A stretch of 59,582 bases of DNA, taken from the NCBI GenBank assembly GCA_022925895.1, contig JAKSYS010000376.1, forward strand, positions 1-59,582. The letters are read 5' to 3'. The DNA comes from Fragilaria crotonensis (Eukaryota; Bacillariophyta; Fragilariophyceae; Fragilariales; Fragilariaceae). The notes below the pieces were generated by a model, which saw only the letters and a program-made list of their open reading frames with translations, was not told the DNA's origin and did no database searches. The position numbers were made by a program, and so were the translations under genes. Below, one piece after another: positions 55,610-59,582 of the stretch (positions are counted from its first letter, which is position 1; each line of letters begins with the position of its first letter).

Positions 55610-58433
55610 ATGTCCTTCCGTCCTAAAACTCAGGCTCCCAAGGGCTACGTCCCGGGCCTGGGTCGTGGTGCCGCTGGATTTACCACTCGCTCCGACATTG
55701 GTCCTGCAGCCACTGGACCGGTTCCGGACGTGAGCGGTGGAAGCCGAGCGGCCGAAGCCCGCCGTGCCGTTAATGCGGCCAATAACAACTTTGGACAAGC
55801 TCCAAAGGGGTATGTTGCAGGGGCAGGACGTGGTGCCGGAGCCGTCGCAGGCAGTGGGGGAGGGACAGATGATGGTCCTAGCGGAGGTGGATACGATCCA
55901 TTTGAAGGATATCAGCAACCGCCTTCAACAGCGCCGTCACCGTACGACCAAGATGATGAACAGGCAGACCAAATATATGCAGAAGTAGAAGAACGAATGA
56001 GGGCAAGACGGAAGAAGCGAAAGTCTGCGGATGAACAGCAACCAGAGGAGGGCATGACAGAAACGCAGAAGCTCAAGAGTCAGTTCAGAGAACTTAAGGA
56101 AAAGTTGGCAGACGTCACTGATGCGCAATGGGCGAGCATTCCAGATGTTGGTGACTACAGTCTCAAACATAAACAGAAGCGACGTGAGGATACATTCACA
56201 CCCTTATCGGATTCCCTGCTAGAATCCAGAGTTCAAGCAAATCGTGACACCACAGCTGGAAACAAGGCAACAGCGGCGACGGCAGTCGCTGCCGATGGAT
56301 TCACCTCCGTGGCAAACATGTCAGGATTGGCGCAAGCCCGAGGGACGGTCCTTGGTATGTCGTTAGATCGGATGTCAGCATCGGCGTCGGGTCAAAGTGT
56401 CGTGGATCCGCAGGGCTATCTCACGTCGTTGTCCAGCACCAAAATATCTTCCAATGCCGAAGTTGGTGATATCAACAAGGCTCGCTTGCTGCTCAAGTCT
56501 GTCCGTGATACTAATCCCAAGCATGGTCCCGGTTGGATTGCCTCCGCAAGGGTGGAGGAGGCTGCTGGAAAGATTCTACAAGCTCGCAAGCTTATTCAAG
56601 AGGGTTGCGAAACTTGTCCAACGAATGAAGATGTATGGTTGGAAGCTGCACGACTTCATCCTCCCAATGTAGCCAAGAGTATCTTGGCAACGGCAGTTCG
56701 TAGAATTCCTACGTCTACCAAGGTCTTCCTCAGGGCTGCCGACTTGGAAACACATGACACCAATAAGAAAGCCGTTCTACGAAAGGCACTTGAGGCCAAT
56801 CCCACGTCAGTAAAGCTTTGGAAAGCTGCAATCGAATTGGAAGACGCAGAAGATGCTCGCATTCTCTTGTCCGTAGCCGTGGAGAAAGTCCCAGACTCGG
56901 TCGAAATGTGGCTCGCCTTGGCTCGTTTAGAAAGTTATGAGAATGCCCGCCGAGTATTGAACCAGGCCCGTAAGGCACTGCCGGGGGACCGCGCTATTTG
57001 GATCGCAGCGGCCAAGCTCGAGGAATCGCAAAATCATGTTGATGTCGTGGACAAGATTATCGATAAGGCTGTCAAGTCGCTTCAGAAACATGATGCGGTA
57101 GTGACACGAGCCCAGTGGCTGGAGGAAGCCGAACATGCAGAGCATGCGCAAGCTCCACTCACTAGTGCTGCCTTGGTGAGATGCACTGTGGGCATTGGTG
57201 TGGATCCGGAAGATCGGCTGCGGACATGGGCTGATGATGCCAAGGACGCTTTGTCGCGAGGGTCTGTGGCTACGGCACGAGCGATCATTGCGCATGCCCT
57301 GGCGTCATTTCCTACCAAACGAAACCTGTGGATGCAAGCCGTCGACATGGAACGCAAACACGGGAGTCCAGAAACGTTGGATGAGGTATTGGCAGAGGCC
57401 AGCAAGAGATTACCGAAGGTTGAACTTTTTTGGTTGTTTCGCGCTAAGGAGCGGTGGTTGGCTGGCGAAATTGATAAGGCGCGTGAGATTCTGACAGAAG
57501 CTTTTGCGGAAAATCCTAACTCAGAAGCCGTCTGGCTAGCGGCATCCAAGCTAGAATGGGAGACGGGTGAGATCGAGCGCGCTCGTCTGCTACTTCAGCG
57601 AGCTCGAGAGAGAGCACCATCTGGACGAGTCTTTATGAAATCGGCACTACTGGAGCGAGAAGAGGGGAAATATATGGATGCGCTCGCACTGATTGACGAG
57701 GGAACTAAGGAGTATCCGAATTTCGCGAAGTTGTATATGATGGGCGGCCAAATCTGTTCCGAGGATCTTGAAAAGAACAAGAACAGCTTGGACAAAACCA
57801 GAAAGTATTATCAACAGGGTTTGCAGGCCTGTCCCAGCACCGCAGTTCTTTGGATCCTCGCTAGTCGATTAGAGGAAAAAGCTCATACATTCGACTCTCA
57901 TAAGATGTCTGGAGCTGGTACGACCAAGGCCCGTAGTCTCCTCGAATTGGCCCGCCTTAAGAACCAAAGGAACGCCGACCTTTGGTTGGAAGCGATTCGA
58001 CTGGAGCGGCGTGCCGGTAACGAGGGTTGGCGAACACGCTGATGGCCCGCGCCCTGCAGAATGCCCCGCTTCAGGTCTCCTTTTGGCAGAGAACATTCGT
58101 ACCGCACCGCGAGTGGAGAGAAAGTCCAAATCAGCGGACGCCATCAAACGTTGTCCTGAGGACCCACACGTGATCTCGGCAGTCGCGTCTCTGTTCGCAT
58201 CCGACCGCAAGAATGACAAGGCTCGCAAGTGGTTTAACAAGGCAGTATCACTGGATCCAGACCTTGGAGATACTTGGGCACGATACTATGCCTTTGAGCT
58301 CAAGTGTGGGAGCGCTGCCCAGCAAGCGGATGTGAAGGAACGGTGCATCAAAGCCGAACCGAAGCATGGGGAATTTTGGACCGGCGTGATGAAGGATATG
58401 CTGAATCGACGGAAGACCATTGCCGAGGAATAG
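55610..58433 (+). CDS. PRP6: Pre-mRNA splicing factor PRP6 (U4/U6.U5 tri-snRNP), two frame breaks near the 3' end
   Basis: The frame opens at ATG 55610 and is intact for 810 codons. The N-terminus is the PRP1_N domain (PKGYVPGLGRGAAGFTTRSDIGPA; then AQWASIPDVGDYSLKHKQKRREDTFTPLSDSLL). From about residue 280 there is an array of HAT/TPR repeats with regular W..A..LE motifs (WIASARVEEAAGKI, VWLAASKLEWETGEIERAR, VLWILASRLEEK). PRP6 bridges U5 and U4/U6 in the tri-snRNP. Near 58030 the frame shifts: GLANTLMARALQ is read in a second frame and, from about 58055, a third frame gives LAENIR...KSKSADAIKRCPEDPHVISAVA...DPDLGDTWARYYAFEL and the proper C-terminus ending at 58433. Two single-base omissions at short G and C runs explain this. 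Confidence 0.9.
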
Positions 58434-58588
58434 AATTGGTTGCCAGGAGATTCAACAAAGTGACACTCATTTATAAAGCTAATTCACTATCAAGAATCAC
58501 GTCTTGATTACAAAACACATATATCAACCCTAGGTCCTCCTCACTCGAATCAGTTGTGCGTCGTCCTTGCGACGGCGGCGCCGTCTTT
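58434..58588. terminator. Short convergent 3' spacer of PRP6 and the EXS gene
   Basis: Only about 155 bp separate the two stop codons, so both 3' UTRs and polyadenylation regions must overlap here. No specific signal is identifiable beyond AT-rich words. Confidence 0.4.
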
Positions 58589-59582
58589 TTAGGATGCCGA
58601 TGAATTGCCAATATGTGTCATTTGAAGACCTGGCGGCGCCTTAAAAAACGGAGCTACTTCATCATCTTCGTCCTCTTCTTCCTGTCTTGCTTTGTTTTGT
58701 TTGATACTCTCCCATTCAATACGCAACAGATTCCAGATAGCGCGTCGAAATGCCTCCAGTAACTGTGTCGCCAGGACGAAATGATCTTTGCTAGGAAACA
58801 GAAACATTCGAAATCGCAACAACCAACTAAATCGGAGGATGGTGTCGGCGATTGCAATCGTTGCTGACGCCGTGATACCAAACCTCAGTTTAGGTCGCAT
58901 CATTGCATGACCACACGATTGAACCTTGACGGGGGTGTCTGTCGGAGCGATACACGCATACTGTGCTACAATAGTTGGATCTTGAAACATTCCCCAATCC
59001 ATGATAATATCCCAGGCCAAGGCGTACGTGGCGTTGATTCTGTACAGTACAGCAAGAATGGTGAGTCGTTGACTAACTCTAGCAACCACCAAAGAAACAT
59101 GGGCAAGGAATACTCACATTAACAGAACCAGAAGAGTCCCCTCCAGTGTTGCGGCTTTTTCTGGGCTCAACGTTTGTTGATAGGCCGACAGACAGATCGG
59201 AAAAATTGATGAACAATACTTAAGTGCGTTCAGCGCGTGCTGGTATCGTTTAGAATCGTGCTTCAATTGCCCAACGATGTACATAACTATACATTGCCGA
59301 GCTCGAATAAGGTACGGGATTGCAGCACAGAAAGATGGAATAAGAATTGATTCAAGCGATTTGGGCACGCGATTTGGATAGTGAACTGCCATGTGAAACA
59401 GCATACCCCAGTCAAAAAAAACCTTGCTCAGCGAACACATGGCATCAGCATAAAACACGTCAATAAAAGGAATTGGCCGAGGTCCATTGGAGGTTTGTTT
59501 AATGCACGAGCACCGTGGATTGAAAAGTTCAAAAGTGCGTTGGAAGACCAAGGCTGTCGCAATGCGGATCCACCTTGTCGAT
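58589..59582 (-). CDS. EXS-domain membrane protein (XPR1/SYG1/ERD1-like), N-terminus outside window
   Basis: Exon 2 (here the last) is 59039-58589. The upstream exon runs from 59118 to beyond the window edge. The 78-nt intron (59117-59040) has a GTGAGT donor and a TACAG acceptor. Joining the exons gives RARQCIVMYIVGQ...INATYALAWDIIMDWGMFQ, the core of the EXS domain found in phosphate exporters XPR1/PHO1 and in Golgi ERD1. Upstream, PIPFIDVFYADAMCSLSKVFFDWGM matches the preceding EXS helix (F.DVF.ADxxxSL). Several hydrophobic helices and a late basic cluster are visible, and the protein ends in an acidic Glu/Asp tail. An SPX domain would decide between PHO1/XPR1 and ERD1 type, but that region lies outside the window. 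Confidence 0.8.

Noticed and set aside
1-59582. tRNA or rRNA genes
   Set aside because: I looked for cloverleaf-like stretches with conserved T-loop and anticodon features and saw none I could support by eye; a covariance search would be decisive.

Overview
The window looks like nuclear DNA of a diatom or a close ochrophyte alga. Four things point there. Short GT-AG introns are present. Three predicted proteins begin with a signal peptide followed by an AFAP/AFSP/AFAS-type cleavage motif typical of complex-plastid import. A zeaxanthin epoxidase sits among them. Reverse-transcribing and cut-and-paste transposons are abundant. I cannot name the species from sequence alone.

Layout. 0.4-0.7 kb: small hAT-type MITE. 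0.9-2.6 kb: zeaxanthin epoxidase (+). 2.9-4.7 kb: TTC4/Cns1-type HSP90 co-chaperone (-), two exons. 5.1-5.8 kb: unknown protein (-). 7.17-12.94 kb: complete P-superfamily DNA transposon with a 1384-aa transposase (-), bounded by an 8-bp target duplication. 13.2-13.9 kb: unknown Lys/Asp-rich protein (+). 14.5/15.15 kb: head-to-head pair of paralogous, probably plastid-targeted proteins of unknown family. 17.65-18.3 kb: ribosomal protein uL23 (RPL23A, +), converging on a UDP-sugar pyrophosphorylase (-, 18.75-20.86 kb); the shared 3' intergenic segment is tandemly duplicated. 22.9-39.4 kb: decayed LTR retrotransposon (+) carrying a 9.3-kb LINE (-, 29.24-38.55 kb) nested inside a 17-bp target duplication. 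39.4-42.8 kb: decayed repeat-like DNA. 42.8-44.8 kb: VPS33 SM protein (-). 45.4-47.5 kb: piggyBac-like transposase (+). 47.8-54.65 kb: large chromatin reader with FY-rich, Tudor, DDT, PHD, WSD and chromo-barrel-like parts (-). 55.6-58.4 kb: spliceosomal PRP6 (+). 58.6 kb to the right edge: EXS-domain transporter (-, truncated by the window).

The host genes are unrelated housekeeping functions (carotenoid cycle, protein folding, translation, nucleotide-sugar synthesis, vacuolar fusion, chromatin, splicing, phosphate transport) and show no operon-like logic. Roughly half the window is mobile DNA. Intergenic spacers are strikingly rich in GTAC/TACT/AGTA words.

Caution on quality: several conserved genes (USP, VPS33, PRP6, the DDT/PHD gene) are broken by single-base shifts, nearly all at short homopolymers, while the flanking protein sequence stays conserved. 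I read these mostly as base-calling or assembly indels rather than pseudogenes, so these genes are annotated as whole loci.
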